In this document: in pieces, positions 19,425 through 27,916 of the stretch
Layout: the number at the start of each line of letters is the position of its first letter
Numbering within the stretch: the stretch's first letter is position 1
DNA from: Spirochaetota bacterium
GTDB lineage: Bacteria > Spirochaetota > JAAYUW01 > JAOAHJ01
Direction: 5' to 3'
DNA: 64,000 nt
NCBI GenBank assembly: GCA_026415295.1
Contig: JAOAHJ010000023.1
Span: forward strand, 124,001-188,000
Program-made: the position numbers and the translations under genes
Notes under the pieces: generated by a model
The model's database searches: none
Told to the model about the DNA's origin: nothing
Seen by the model: the letters and a program-made list of their open reading frames with translations, nothing else

Positions 19425-20063
19425 TTATTGTTCACCTTTTATTTGCTCAAAACATTTTATTTCTTTAGGTAGATAAATAAATAAACCCTCAATATTCTCA
19501 TTTTCAATGTAAAATTTAGCAGAAAAGAGTTTAATAATATCTGTATTTTCAATTATATCATAAACAAATTCATTAATTATAGCATATTTATAAGAAAAAG
19601 ATATCATTGGAATTGATAACATTATAGGTTTTTGAATTAAATCAGAAATAGAAGAAATAAATGTTGAAATAAATATTTGAGCTAAATTTTCTATCGAACC
19701 TCTTGCTATGTCTCTTAGATGCCCATTTTTATCAACAATATTATATTTAGACTTTCCTGTTAATTTTTTAACAATATTTTCTCCACTCTCTTTTGAAACA
19801 ATAAATATTATTTTCCCTGGGATTTCATTTTCTACATTTATCAAAACACAAATTACTTCTTCATTTTCATTACCTACAAAAACTGGAATTTCATTAATTT
19901 CTAATGAAAATATTTTAAACTCAGAAAAAACAACTTGATGATTAAAAAATTCTTCAAGTTTAGTTGATGTTTCTAAAGATGCTTTTTTGAGTACTTCATT
20001 TAATGAATTAAAAATATAATTCTCATTTTTTTCCTGTTTATTTTTTTTACCAAATAATGGCAT
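19425..20063 (-). CDS. CheC-like protein with degenerate phosphatase motifs
   Basis: 212 residues. The overall pattern is CheC: a first helix 'LNEVLKKASLETSTKLEEFF' (21-40), strands, then a second helix 'SIENLAQIFISTFISSISDL' (123-142) followed by 'PIMLSIPMISFSY'. CheC/CheX/FliY phosphatases use E-x2-N in one or both helices to dephosphorylate CheY. Aligned by hand, the first motif reads E23-x2-K26 and the second N126-x2-Q129 (with E125 one position off), so neither is canonical. It may be an inactive CheC-like scaffold or CheD partner, since cheD is the next gene. Nine lysine/asparagine-rich residues precede the fold. SD AGGG. Confidence 0.6.
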   Translation of the reverse strand: MPLFGKKNKQEKNENYIFNSLNEVLKKASLETSTKLEEFFNHQVVFSEFKIFSLEINEIPVFVGNENEEVICVLINVENEIPGKIIFIVSKESGENIVKKLTGKSKYNIVDKNGHLRDIARGSIENLAQIFISTFISSISDLIQKPIMLSIPMISFSYKYAIINEFVYDIIENTDIIKLFSAKFYIENENIEGLFIYLPKEIKCFEQIKGEQ

Positions 20064-20099
20064 AATTAACCCTTAAATAACTAATTAAAATAATTTATT

Positions 20100-20933
20100 T
20101 TATTCCTTATAATATACAGTACAATCATCAATTCTTAAATATTTAAAATCAGTTTTTATAACATATAAAGTTTCCGCATGGCCTAAAAAAAGAAAACCCC
20201 CTCTATTTAGAGACTCATAAAACTTATCAACAACATACTTTTGAGTCTCTCTATTAAAATATATCATAACATTTCTACAAAAAACAATATCAATATCATT
20301 AATATATTTATCAATAAGTAAATTATGTTGAAAAAACTTAACACTATTTTTTATTTGGCTTTTAATAATGTAATTATTTTCATCTATTTTATTAAAATAT
20401 TCATTTATTATTTCCTGCTCAGTTCCTCTTAATTTTCTATCATTATACACACCATTTTTGGCATCTTCAAGAACCTTTGTATTTATATCTGTAGCATATA
20501 TTTCAACTCTGTAAAGACTTTTTATCTGATCACATGCAATTGCTATTGAATAAGGCTCTTCACCAGTAGAACATCCTGCAGACCAAATTTTAATTTTTTC
20601 TTTTTTCTTAAAAAGAAGAGGTAATATACGATTTTTCAAGACCTCTATTTGGTTATTACTTCTGAAAAAATAAGTTTCATTTGTTGATATAGAGTTTATA
20701 AATTCAGATATTTCTTCAGGATGAATTATTAAATATTTATAATAATCTTCATAAGAGCTAAGATTTAAAATTTTTAACCTTTTTCTCAACCTATTAGCAA
20801 CTAATAATTTTTTAGATTGTTTTAAATATATACCAGCTCTTTGATATGCAAGTTTTGAAAACTCATTAAAAAGCTCATCGGACAAATTTTCATAATTAAT
20901 ATTTACTAAATCACCTTCCAACAATTTCCTCAT
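20100..20933 (-). CDS. cheR: Chemotaxis protein methyltransferase CheR
   Basis: About 277 residues. Methylates receptor glutamates with S-adenosylmethionine. N-terminal helical domain with 'RLRKRLKILNL'; 'SISTNETYFFRSNNQIEVL'; SAM-binding 'IWSAGCSTGEEPYSIAIA'; 'IYATDINTKVLE'; 'DIVFCRNVMIYF'; 'GGFLFLGHAE'. The start is uncertain: ATG at 20933 is used, but an in-frame TTG at 20960 exists and neither has a good ribosome site. Either way the gene overlaps the end of cheW (20911), implying translational coupling. No cheB methylesterase is in the window. Confidence 0.93.
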   Translation of the reverse strand: MRKLLEGDLVNINYENLSDELFNEFSKLAYQRAGIYLKQSKKLLVANRLRKRLKILNLSSYEDYYKYLIIHPEEISEFINSISTNETYFFRSNNQIEVLKNRILPLLFKKKEKIKIWSAGCSTGEEPYSIAIACDQIKSLYRVEIYATDINTKVLEDAKNGVYNDRKLRGTEQEIINEYFNKIDENNYIIKSQIKNSVKFFQHNLLIDKYINDIDIVFCRNVMIYFNRETQKYVVDKFYESLNRGGFLFLGHAETLYVIKTDFKYLRIDDCTVYYKE

Positions 20934-21372
20934 TTTTGTCTGCGAATAATATTTTTTCAATATTTAATATTATAACTAATTTTTCTTTTATCTTACCAAT
21001 ACCATAAATAAACTCAGATTTTAAACCAGATACAGTAGGTAAAGTTGGCTCAATTTCTTCTGGTTTTAAGGTAACTACTTCTGAAACCGAGTCTACTATA
21101 AATCCAAATTTCCTATTTTCCAGTCCAACTATTATAATTTTAGTTTTATTAGTTATTTGGGCATCTTTAATACCAAATCTTTTTCTTAAGTCTATTACTG
21201 GAATTACATTACCTCTTAAGTTAATAATCCCTTCTACAAAAGCAGGGGAATTAGGTATTGTTGTAGGTGTCATATATTTCTCTATATAAAATACATTCTC
21301 TATAGGAATAGCATAAATAACAGTCCCAACATTAAATAAAATTATTTGAAATTCTTTTTGCATAAAAGCCAT
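20911..21372 (-). CDS. cheW: Chemotaxis coupling protein CheW
   Basis: 153 residues, normal CheW length. 'QIILFNVGTVIYAIPIENVFYIE' starts the fold, 'PNSPAFVEGIINLRGNVIPVIDLRKRFGI' is the conserved core, and 'GFIVDSVSEVVTL' and 'KLVIILNIEKILF' close it. It bridges receptors and CheA. SD AGGAG lies 6 bases before the ATG. It is the first chemotaxis gene after the chaperone pair and overlaps cheR at its 3' end. Confidence 0.95.
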   Translation of the reverse strand: MAFMQKEFQIILFNVGTVIYAIPIENVFYIEKYMTPTTIPNSPAFVEGIINLRGNVIPVIDLRKRFGIKDAQITNKTKIIIVGLENRKFGFIVDSVSEVVTLKPEEIEPTLPTVSGLKSEFIYGIGKIKEKLVIILNIEKILFADKNEEIVGR

Positions 21373-21419
21373 AAATACTCCTATAATTCAAAAATTAAAA
21401 ATATTTTTCATTTTGATTC

Positions 21420-21448
21420 ATAATAAATTTAAATAATAAAAAAATCAA
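21420..21448 (-). promoter_or_regulatory. Possible promoter upstream of cheW
   Basis: TTGATT at 21448-21443, 17-base spacer, TATTAT at 21425-21420 on the minus strand, about 48 bases before the cheW start. Plausible, but the stretch is almost purely A/T. Confidence 0.35.
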
Positions 21449-21475
21449 TTTTCATTAATATATAATAATGAAAAT

Positions 21476-22303
21476 CTATATTAAAGCTTTTTTAAGTTCA
21501 CTAAATATATTTTTAGCTTCTAATTTAATTAATTCATTTTCATCATTTAATAAATTATATATAATTTGTAGTAAAGAATTTGAATCGTATTCTTTAATTG
21601 CTTCAATAGCTTTTAATCTAACATCTATATCTTTATCATAAATCAAAGCTTTAATAATTTCTTCGCTTTTTGAACATTTATATTTTAAACATAAATCTAT
21701 TAATAAAAATTTAACTTCTTTACTTTTACTATCTTTTAAAAAAAATATATCATAAATAATTTTTTTTCCATAAATTTCACTTATAAAATTTAATGTAAAA
21801 ATTATAACCTCGTAATTCTCCTCCTCTTTTAAAACTTTTATCAAGAAATGATAATTTGAATTCAAATCTTTTTTTATCAAGGCTAAAATTGCTACTTTTT
21901 TTACATATGGATTAGTTGATTCTTTTACCCTCCTATACAATTCACTTGATGGTAATTCTAAAGTATATTGATCTACAGAAATTATTTCCTCTTTTGAAAA
22001 ATTTTGATTCCTTTTAATGTAATTTTTTTTCAACCTAATATTTAATTTTTTAATATAATCAATGATATTAATTGAATTATTTTCTTCTTCAATCATAGTA
22101 TCATACTTTAACCTTGTTTTTGGATTAGATAATATAGAAAAAGCTTTATTAATTTTTTTAAACATCTCCTCAGCTTCAGGACTTTTATTCAAATCTGGAT
22201 GATATTTTAAAACTAATTTTCTATACTGTTTTTTAATTTCACTCATAGAAGAATCAGGCCTAACATTTAAAATAGAATAAAAATTTTGACTAAAATCACC
22301 CAT
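21476..22303 (-). CDS. J-domain protein with HEAT-like repeats
   Basis: 275 residues. A J domain occupies residues 1-70, with the HPD motif at 35-37 ('LKYHPDLNK') that activates Hsp70 ATPase. The Gly/Phe region, zinc fingers and C-terminal domains of true DnaJ are absent. Residues about 110-275 consist of helical pairs of roughly 30 residues ('VKKVAILALIKKD', 'YEVIIFTLNFISEIYG', 'DVRLKAIEAIKEYD', 'ELIKLEAKNIFSEL') that look like HEAT repeats, a likely client-binding surface. The start codon overlaps the stop of the DnaK-like gene (TAATG) and its SD (AAGGAGG) lies in that gene's last codons, so the two are made together. Confidence 0.8.
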   Translation of the reverse strand: MGDFSQNFYSILNVRPDSSMSEIKKQYRKLVLKYHPDLNKSPEAEEMFKKINKAFSILSNPKTRLKYDTMIEEENNSINIIDYIKKLNIRLKKNYIKRNQNFSKEEIISVDQYTLELPSSELYRRVKESTNPYVKKVAILALIKKDLNSNYHFLIKVLKEEENYEVIIFTLNFISEIYGKKIIYDIFFLKDSKSKEVKFLLIDLCLKYKCSKSEEIIKALIYDKDIDVRLKAIEAIKEYDSNSLLQIIYNLLNDENELIKLEAKNIFSELKKALI

Positions 22304-24057
22304 TAATCCTCCTTGAGCAAACCTTCACTAATAAATTTTTCCTTTTGAAATGATAACTCGTCACAATAATAAACCAAATTATTATAAATATCCTTTAGCT
22401 TATTTATATCATCCCCTTCTATATATTTTTCGATATCTTCAAATAAAAAATTTATTTCATTGTACATTTCTTTATCTATATTAATCTGCTTAAGATGCTC
22501 TTCCAATTTCTGTTTTAAACTTTTTATTTTTGTTTTTGTTCTAACTATAGATTCAAAATATAAATCCTTATCTTCAAATTCTCTTGCTTTTTCAATGATT
22601 TTATCAATTTCTTCTTTAGTTAATTTTCTATATGAATCTATCTTAATAGCTTGCATTGCTTTTGTATCTTCGTCAAAGGCTTTTACTTCAAGCTTCCCAT
22701 CAACATCAATTGAAAAAATAACTCTAATCTTAGGTTCACCTGCTTTAGCTTCCCTTATATTCTCTAGAGTAAATTTCCCCAGATATATATTTTCAGAACA
22801 AACTTTTCTCTCTCCTTGATAAACATTTATTTCTACTGCTTTTTGACCATCTTTTATTGTTGTAAATATTTTACTATTTTCAGCTGGAATTTGAGTATTC
22901 CTATTTATTATAGGAACAAATAGATTCCCTTCAACTTCAACTCCTAAAGATATAGGAATCACATCAACAAGTACTACATCCTCTACTTCATGATTTAGTA
23001 TAGCTCCTTGTATTGAAGCTCCTATTGAAACGCATTCATCAGGTTTTATTGAAAAATCAATCTTATTTCCAAATAGGTTAGATAATCTTTCTTTAACAAG
23101 TGGAATGTTTGAAGAACCTCCAACTAATAAAACTTTATCAATAGATGTTAATTCTAAATTTGCATCTAAAATAGCCTTTTCAACAAGTTTTATAGTATAA
23201 TCTACATGTTGAGAAATCATCTCTTCAAAATCCTTCCTTGTTAGCTCATAATCAAGGTGTAAAGGCCCTTTTTTATTTGCAGATATAAATGGTATAGTTA
23301 TTCTAACTTTTTCTAAAGTTGATAGAGATATTTTTGCTTTTTCACATTCTTCATATAATTTTTGCATAGCAAATCTATCTTCATGCAAATCAATTCCAGT
23401 ATCATCAAGAAAATTTTGGCAAACAACTTCAACTATACTCTTATCAAAATCTATTCCTCCAAGTTTATTATCTCCACAAGTAGAAATTACGTTGTAAACT
23501 CCTTCTCCAATATCTAATATTGAAACATCAAAAGTTCCACCACCAAAATCATAAACTAAAACAATACCATTAAAATTTTTTTTACTAAGTCCATAAGCAA
23601 GACATGAAGCTGTAGGTTCATTTATAATTCTTTTTACTTCAAGTCCTGCTAACTTCCCAGCATCTATCGTTGCTTTTCTTTGATTATCATTAAAATAGGC
23701 TGGAACAGTAATAACTGCTTCAAAAATATCTTCTCCTATATAATTTGATGCAGCATCTTTTAAATATTTTAAAATATAAGATGATATTTGTTCAGGTGAA
23801 TATTCACAATCTCCTATCTTAAAAATATGATTCGTTCCCATTAACCTTTTGACAGATGAAATTGTATTGTCAGGATGCAACAATCTCATATTTTTTGCTC
23901 TACTTCCAACGAGAATTTCTCCATTTTCATTAATATATACAACTGATGGAGTAATTTTCTCCCCGAATTCATTCAATATCAACTTAACTTCACCATTATA
24001 ATAAATTGAAGCAACAGAATTAGTTGTTCCAAGATCAATACCTAGAATTTTTCCCAT
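22303..24057 (-). CDS. Hsp70-family chaperone (DnaK-like)
   Basis: 584 residues. Nucleotide-binding domain motifs: 'LGIDLGTTNSVASIYY' at the N-terminus, 'EAVITVPAYFNDNQRKAT', 'INEPTASCLAYG', 'VLVYDFGGGTFDVSIL' and 'VLLVGGSSNIPLVKE'. The beta substrate-binding domain is present ('PISLGVEVEGNLFVPIINRNT'), and the helical lid is shortened and lysine-rich. It lacks the acidic EEVD-type tail and is about 30-55 residues shorter than housekeeping DnaK. It is paired with a non-canonical J protein rather than grpE-dnaJ, and sits at the end of the flagellar operon. I infer a specialised chaperone; it could still be the only DnaK of this genome. Confidence 0.85.
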   Translation of the reverse strand: MGKILGIDLGTTNSVASIYYNGEVKLILNEFGEKITPSVVYINENGEILVGSRAKNMRLLHPDNTISSVKRLMGTNHIFKIGDCEYSPEQISSYILKYLKDAASNYIGEDIFEAVITVPAYFNDNQRKATIDAGKLAGLEVKRIINEPTASCLAYGLSKKNFNGIVLVYDFGGGTFDVSILDIGEGVYNVISTCGDNKLGGIDFDKSIVEVVCQNFLDDTGIDLHEDRFAMQKLYEECEKAKISLSTLEKVRITIPFISANKKGPLHLDYELTRKDFEEMISQHVDYTIKLVEKAILDANLELTSIDKVLLVGGSSNIPLVKERLSNLFGNKIDFSIKPDECVSIGASIQGAILNHEVEDVVLVDVIPISLGVEVEGNLFVPIINRNTQIPAENSKIFTTIKDGQKAVEINVYQGERKVCSENIYLGKFTLENIREAKAGEPKIRVIFSIDVDGKLEVKAFDEDTKAMQAIKIDSYRKLTKEEIDKIIEKAREFEDKDLYFESIVRTKTKIKSLKQKLEEHLKQINIDKEMYNEINFLFEDIEKYIEGDDINKLKDIYNNLVYYCDELSFQKEKFISEGLLKED

Positions 24058-24058
24058 C

Positions 24059-24670
24059 TTATCTTCCCTTTTTTAATTTTATAATATTGTATAATAGCTT
24101 AATTTCTCCAACTGGTTTATCTAACAATTCAGCGATTTCTTCAAATGATTTACCTAATTTTATTAAAGCATTAACTTCATTTTCTAATTCTATTTTATTA
24201 TTATCACTATACTTTTTATTTTCTACTTTAGTACCATTTTTAATATAATCTTTACTTCTTCTTTCATTATTATCGAGAAAATTTAAAACCTCATTATTAA
24301 CTGTTTCCTCTACCTTAAAAAGAGTGTTTTCTTCTAATCCATTTTTCTCATCAAGAATTTCATTTTGCTTTTTTTCTATATTCAAGTCCCAATTTTTTAT
24401 TTTATTATTATCTAATAAGTTAATAAGGTTAACTTTTTCTGCTTGATTTATAATATTTTTTAGCTCTTTCTCTTTTAATTCAATATTTTTTATCATATCT
24501 TCTAAGATTTCTATATACTCATTTGCTTTATTAGAAAATGCCTCAGTTATATCTCTAATTTCCTCAATAATATCAGATTTTAAATACTCTTTTCTTATTT
24601 TATTAATTTGATTATAAATTATAAGATAAAAAATTAGTAGAAATATTATCATTATTAAAACATATGTCAT
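24059..24670 (-). CDS. SwrB/DUF6115-like membrane-anchored protein
   Basis: 203 residues. One N-terminal membrane segment (residues 2-22), a long coiled-coil region (about 25-80, 'EIRDITEAFSNKANEYIEIL'), a charged linker, and a C-terminal helix-turn-helix-like module 'VNALIKLGKSFEEIAELLDKPVGEIKLL' at about 165-195. This layout and the C-terminal motif match the SwrB/YlxL (DUF6115) family, which in Bacillus sits beside sigD and promotes flagellar type III export. Here it is also close to the sigma-28 gene. It overlaps the upstream gene by 4 bases (ATGA) and lies 1 base before the DnaK-like gene. Confidence 0.6.
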   Translation of the reverse strand: MTYVLIMIIFLLIFYLIIYNQINKIRKEYLKSDIIEEIRDITEAFSNKANEYIEILEDMIKNIELKEKELKNIINQAEKVNLINLLDNNKIKNWDLNIEKKQNEILDEKNGLEENTLFKVEETVNNEVLNFLDNNERRSKDYIKNGTKVENKKYSDNNKIELENEVNALIKLGKSFEEIAELLDKPVGEIKLLYNIIKLKKGR

Positions 24671-25062
24671 ATCTTTTTATCTATTATATGCATTTCTTCA
24701 GATTTACCATCAAAAAACTTTTCTTTTAATCTATTTTTTATTTCATTTTCAATAAATTTATCTTTATCTTTCCTATTATCTTTATATCCTTCATTTTCAT
24801 TATCTTTTTTCTCTTTATTCTCTCTTTGCTTACCATTTTTACCATAAGCATTTTCATTTAACAATTTTGAAATTCTATTTTCATAATCAATTATTTTCTC
24901 AATCTTTGTAACTTTATCCTTTATTTTATTTATTTGTTCATTTATATTTTCATTTTTAATCTGTTCATTTATTGCTTTTTGAGCAGAAAAATGGCTTATA
25001 TTTTTGCTTAAATCTTCAATTCTTAAATAAACATTTTGAAAATCAATTGGTCGAATTGGCAT
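24667..25062 (-). CDS. Small coiled-coil protein of the flagellar operon (unknown)
   Basis: 131 residues. It opens 'MPIRPIDFQNVYLRIEDLSK', a start I associate with small flagellar-operon proteins next to FapA-type genes. It continues with a helical, coiled-coil region rich in Lys/Glu/Asn ('NEQINKIKDKVTKIEKII') and a very charged C-terminus ending 'MHIIDKKI'. There is no membrane segment and no catalytic motif. The gene starts 1 base after fapA and overlaps the next gene by 4, so it is translationally coupled to both. Real gene by context; function not known. Confidence 0.6.
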   Translation of the reverse strand: MPIRPIDFQNVYLRIEDLSKNISHFSAQKAINEQIKNENINEQINKIKDKVTKIEKIIDYENRISKLLNENAYGKNGKQRENKEKKDNENEGYKDNRKDKDKFIENEIKNRLKEKFFDGKSEEMHIIDKKI

Positions 25063-25063
25063 T

Positions 25064-27028
25064 TTAGAGCTTTCCTCTTAAAGACAACATTCTTTTATCA
25101 AACAATCTTCTATCAACAGCAGGAGGTTCATAAGGCCCAATCATTACATTATTGTCTTTTTCATAAAATGTTCCAGATCTTAATTCCTGTTCTGCTTTAT
25201 ATTCAGCATTTTTAGTTTTTATTAAAACATTTGGATAACAAATGGATTTAAAACAAACTTTTCCACCTATATCCATCTCTCTTATTTTCTGAATAATTTC
25301 TTTTAAATTATCATTTAAATTTATTAAAATTTCATTTAACTCTTTTAATCTTTCGATTTTCTCTTTATATATATTTTGTTTTTCTTCATTCCATTTAGAT
25401 CTATTTTTTCTTAAATCTTCAAGAGTTGATATATCAAGCTTAATATTAGATATTTCCTCTTCTAGTTTAACTTTTTCATCCATAATTTTTTCATATTCCC
25501 TTCTTAATTCAGGTAATATTCCTACCTCTATTATTGTATCAGAATAAGATATATTTCCAAGTGTTTTACAGTTAACTTCAACTCCACACCTTATTACTCC
25601 TCCATAGAGTTGAGCTCTCCTTCCAAATAAAACAACACACTCATTTGCATCTATAATAGAATGACCAATATGGTCATCAACTATTACAAATTTCCCAGCT
25701 GAAACTTTTGCACTTTCAATAAATTTTGCAAATACACTACCCTCAGTTATTATTTCTGCTTCTTCTTGTCCGTGTATACCTTCAGCTATATAAATATCAG
25801 AATCGGAAATAAGTGTGCATTTACCTACTGAACCTCTAACTTCTATTGTTCCTTTACATTTTATAGAAAAACCATCCATTACTGAACCATGAACTACTAC
25901 AGAACCTACAAAAACAATGTTTCCAACTTTAATATCAACATCTCCTTGAATATGTTTAACAGGTTCTACACAAATCTTATTACCTTTTTTGATAACTTGG
26001 CCATCTATAGCAGCTCTTAATTGTAAACCATCAGGGCTTAGTATAGTATTTTCACCTGCTGGAATCTGCTTATCTTGACCAGGTCTTGCCGGCATAATTT
26101 TTCCTGTAACAGTATAACCTGCTTCACCTTCAGAAAAAGGTATTTTTTCAACAAGTAGATCGTTTTTTAGCACATTTTGGATTTTTTTATTTATAAGTTT
26201 AAAATCAAATTTCCCTTTCTCTATTATTTCTCTATAAGTATTTGTATCACTATTTATATCAAAATGATATTTAAATTGAGCATTTTCTCCATTTATAGGT
26301 TTTTTACCTTTAGCAACAATAACATCCTGATAATAAATTTTTTCATCTACCAATTTTTCTATCTCTTCTTTAATTATTCCCTCAACAACTCCATTATTCT
26401 TCAATCCTTCAAGTATCTCTTCAGCACTTAATTCAAAACCTCTAGCTTTGGGAGGGAACATTATTACAGAAGCACTCATTTCATCATGTGAAACTTTTAT
26501 TTGAAATGTTGCAGAAGCTTCATATAAACCATTATATTCGCCAACAACAACATATTCTCCTTTTGCCTCTTCAACCACTTTTCTAATTATTTTTTCATTA
26601 TAATTTGTTAAATTTTTCGTTTTGATGATATCAATAACCTCATTAAATTTGATAACCTTTCCACCTTTTGCTTTTGGTGGTGTAACTTTAAGTAAAACAC
26701 CACTTTTACTCAATATTATACTGAATTTACCATCGGGATCAAGAATTTCTTCTACTTTTATTTCTTTAGAAGATAAATCTAACTCTTCAACTCTCTCTTC
26801 TATAACTTTTGAAACTTTATAAATCAATATTTTATAAGGTTTTTTATTTAATCCTAAAAAGCCAGTGGAACCATAGTTTATAATTTCATATTCAACTTCG
26901 TTTAAAGAAGCGTGTAATTTTTTGCAACCTTCCGATATTGCTTTTTCAAGAGAATAAGCTTCAATAATAATTTTCTTTGATTTCTCTGTAAAATTTAATG
27001 TTCTTAATAATTCTTTAAGCTTATCCAT
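25064..27028 (-). CDS. FapA/DUF342-family protein with N-terminal Jag-N-like domain
   Basis: 654 residues. Residues about 16-68 resemble the Jag-N domain of KhpB/Jag RNA-binding proteins ('YSLEKAISEGCKKLHASLNEVEYEII', 'GSTGFLGLNKKPYKILIY'). The rest is a FapA (flagellar assembly protein A, DUF342) body: an N-terminal alpha/beta part, then a right-handed beta-helix near 330-480 with 'GDVDIKVGNIVFVGSVVVHGSV' and 'IEVRGSVGKCTLIS', and a coiled coil at about 495-560. FapA proteins are polymer-like scaffolds of unknown exact role; in Vibrio one affects flagellar assembly. SD GGAAAG. It lies 46 bases after fliA. Confidence 0.8.
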   Translation of the reverse strand: MDKLKELLRTLNFTEKSKKIIIEAYSLEKAISEGCKKLHASLNEVEYEIINYGSTGFLGLNKKPYKILIYKVSKVIEERVEELDLSSKEIKVEEILDPDGKFSIILSKSGVLLKVTPPKAKGGKVIKFNEVIDIIKTKNLTNYNEKIIRKVVEEAKGEYVVVGEYNGLYEASATFQIKVSHDEMSASVIMFPPKARGFELSAEEILEGLKNNGVVEGIIKEEIEKLVDEKIYYQDVIVAKGKKPINGENAQFKYHFDINSDTNTYREIIEKGKFDFKLINKKIQNVLKNDLLVEKIPFSEGEAGYTVTGKIMPARPGQDKQIPAGENTILSPDGLQLRAAIDGQVIKKGNKICVEPVKHIQGDVDIKVGNIVFVGSVVVHGSVMDGFSIKCKGTIEVRGSVGKCTLISDSDIYIAEGIHGQEEAEIITEGSVFAKFIESAKVSAGKFVIVDDHIGHSIIDANECVVLFGRRAQLYGGVIRCGVEVNCKTLGNISYSDTIIEVGILPELRREYEKIMDEKVKLEEEISNIKLDISTLEDLRKNRSKWNEEKQNIYKEKIERLKELNEILINLNDNLKEIIQKIREMDIGGKVCFKSICYPNVLIKTKNAEYKAEQELRSGTFYEKDNNVMIGPYEPPAVDRRLFDKRMLSLRGKL

Positions 27029-27074
27029 AATCTTTCCAATCTATTTGATATAATCAATAATATAAACTAAAATA

Positions 27075-27887
27075 TTATTCTTTATTTTTATCAAGTTCTT
27101 TCTCTAAATTAACATTCATATTTAAAAATTTTGCAACTTTTGATCTTAATCTAATAATAGCTTTGGTATGTAATTGAGACACTCTAGACTCAGTTATATC
27201 AAGAACTTCTCCTATCTCTTTCAATGTTAATTCTTCATAATAATAAAGTATTAAAACTTTTTTTTCTTTATCTGGCAACTCTTTAATAGCATCAGCAAGC
27301 AAATTTGTAATTTCTGTTTTTTCTACTATTCTTTCAGGATTTTTAACTTCAGGAGATTCAACAGTATTGATAAATTCAATAGGTTCTCCATCCCCACTTT
27401 GCTTTGAATATAAATCAGATAGAGAAAGTAAAGTTGTTCCATTTGCATCAGTATACCATTTTTGTAATTCTTCATAAGAAATATTTAATTTATTTGCTAT
27501 TTCTTCATCAGATGGAGGTCTTCCTAATTCTTCTTCCAATTTACTTATAGTTGATTCCAACTGTTTTGTCTTCTGTCTAATTGTTCTTGGAATCCAGTCT
27601 AAATTTCTTAATTCATCGTAAATAGAACCCATAATTCTTGTTGTAGCATAAGTATTAAACTTTATCTTTTTAGATGGATCATATTTTTCAATAGCATCAA
27701 GTAATCCAATTGTTCCAAATCCTAATAAATCATCAAATTCAACTGCTCCTTTAATTTTATATGAAATTTTACCTGCTATATGCTTTACAAGAGGTGCATA
27801 CTTTATCACAAAATATTCTCTAATTTTTTCATTTCCAGTATTTTTATACTCAAGCCATAATTCTTCTTCAGTTTTATTTTCAAACAC
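27075..27887 (-). CDS. fliA: Flagellar sigma factor sigma-28 (FliA/WhiG)
   Basis: 270 residues. Region 2: 'LVKHIAGKISYKIKGAVEFDDLLGFGTIGLLDAIEKYDP' with 'FNTYATTRIMGSIYDELRNLDWIPR'. Region 3: 'RPPSDEEIANKLNI'. Region 4 helix-turn-helix: 'YYEELTLKEIGEVLDITESRVSQLHTKA'. This is the FliA/WhiG class that transcribes late flagellar and chemotaxis genes. The start is GTG at 27887, set by a strong AGGAGGGG 6 bases upstream. It follows the unknown 363-residue gene by 29 bases. Confidence 0.95.
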   Translation of the reverse strand: MFENKTEEELWLEYKNTGNEKIREYFVIKYAPLVKHIAGKISYKIKGAVEFDDLLGFGTIGLLDAIEKYDPSKKIKFNTYATTRIMGSIYDELRNLDWIPRTIRQKTKQLESTISKLEEELGRPPSDEEIANKLNISYEELQKWYTDANGTTLLSLSDLYSKQSGDGEPIEFINTVESPEVKNPERIVEKTEITNLLADAIKELPDKEKKVLILYYYEELTLKEIGEVLDITESRVSQLHTKAIIRLRSKVAKFLNMNVNLEKELDKNKE

Positions 27888-27916
27888 TATACCCCTCCTA
27901 TGTGAAAAAATAAAGT

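Noticed and set aside
22460-22819. Plus-strand open frame of 119 residues opposite the DnaK-like gene
   Set aside because: Ser/Leu-rich shadow of the lysine-rich lid; no independent signal.
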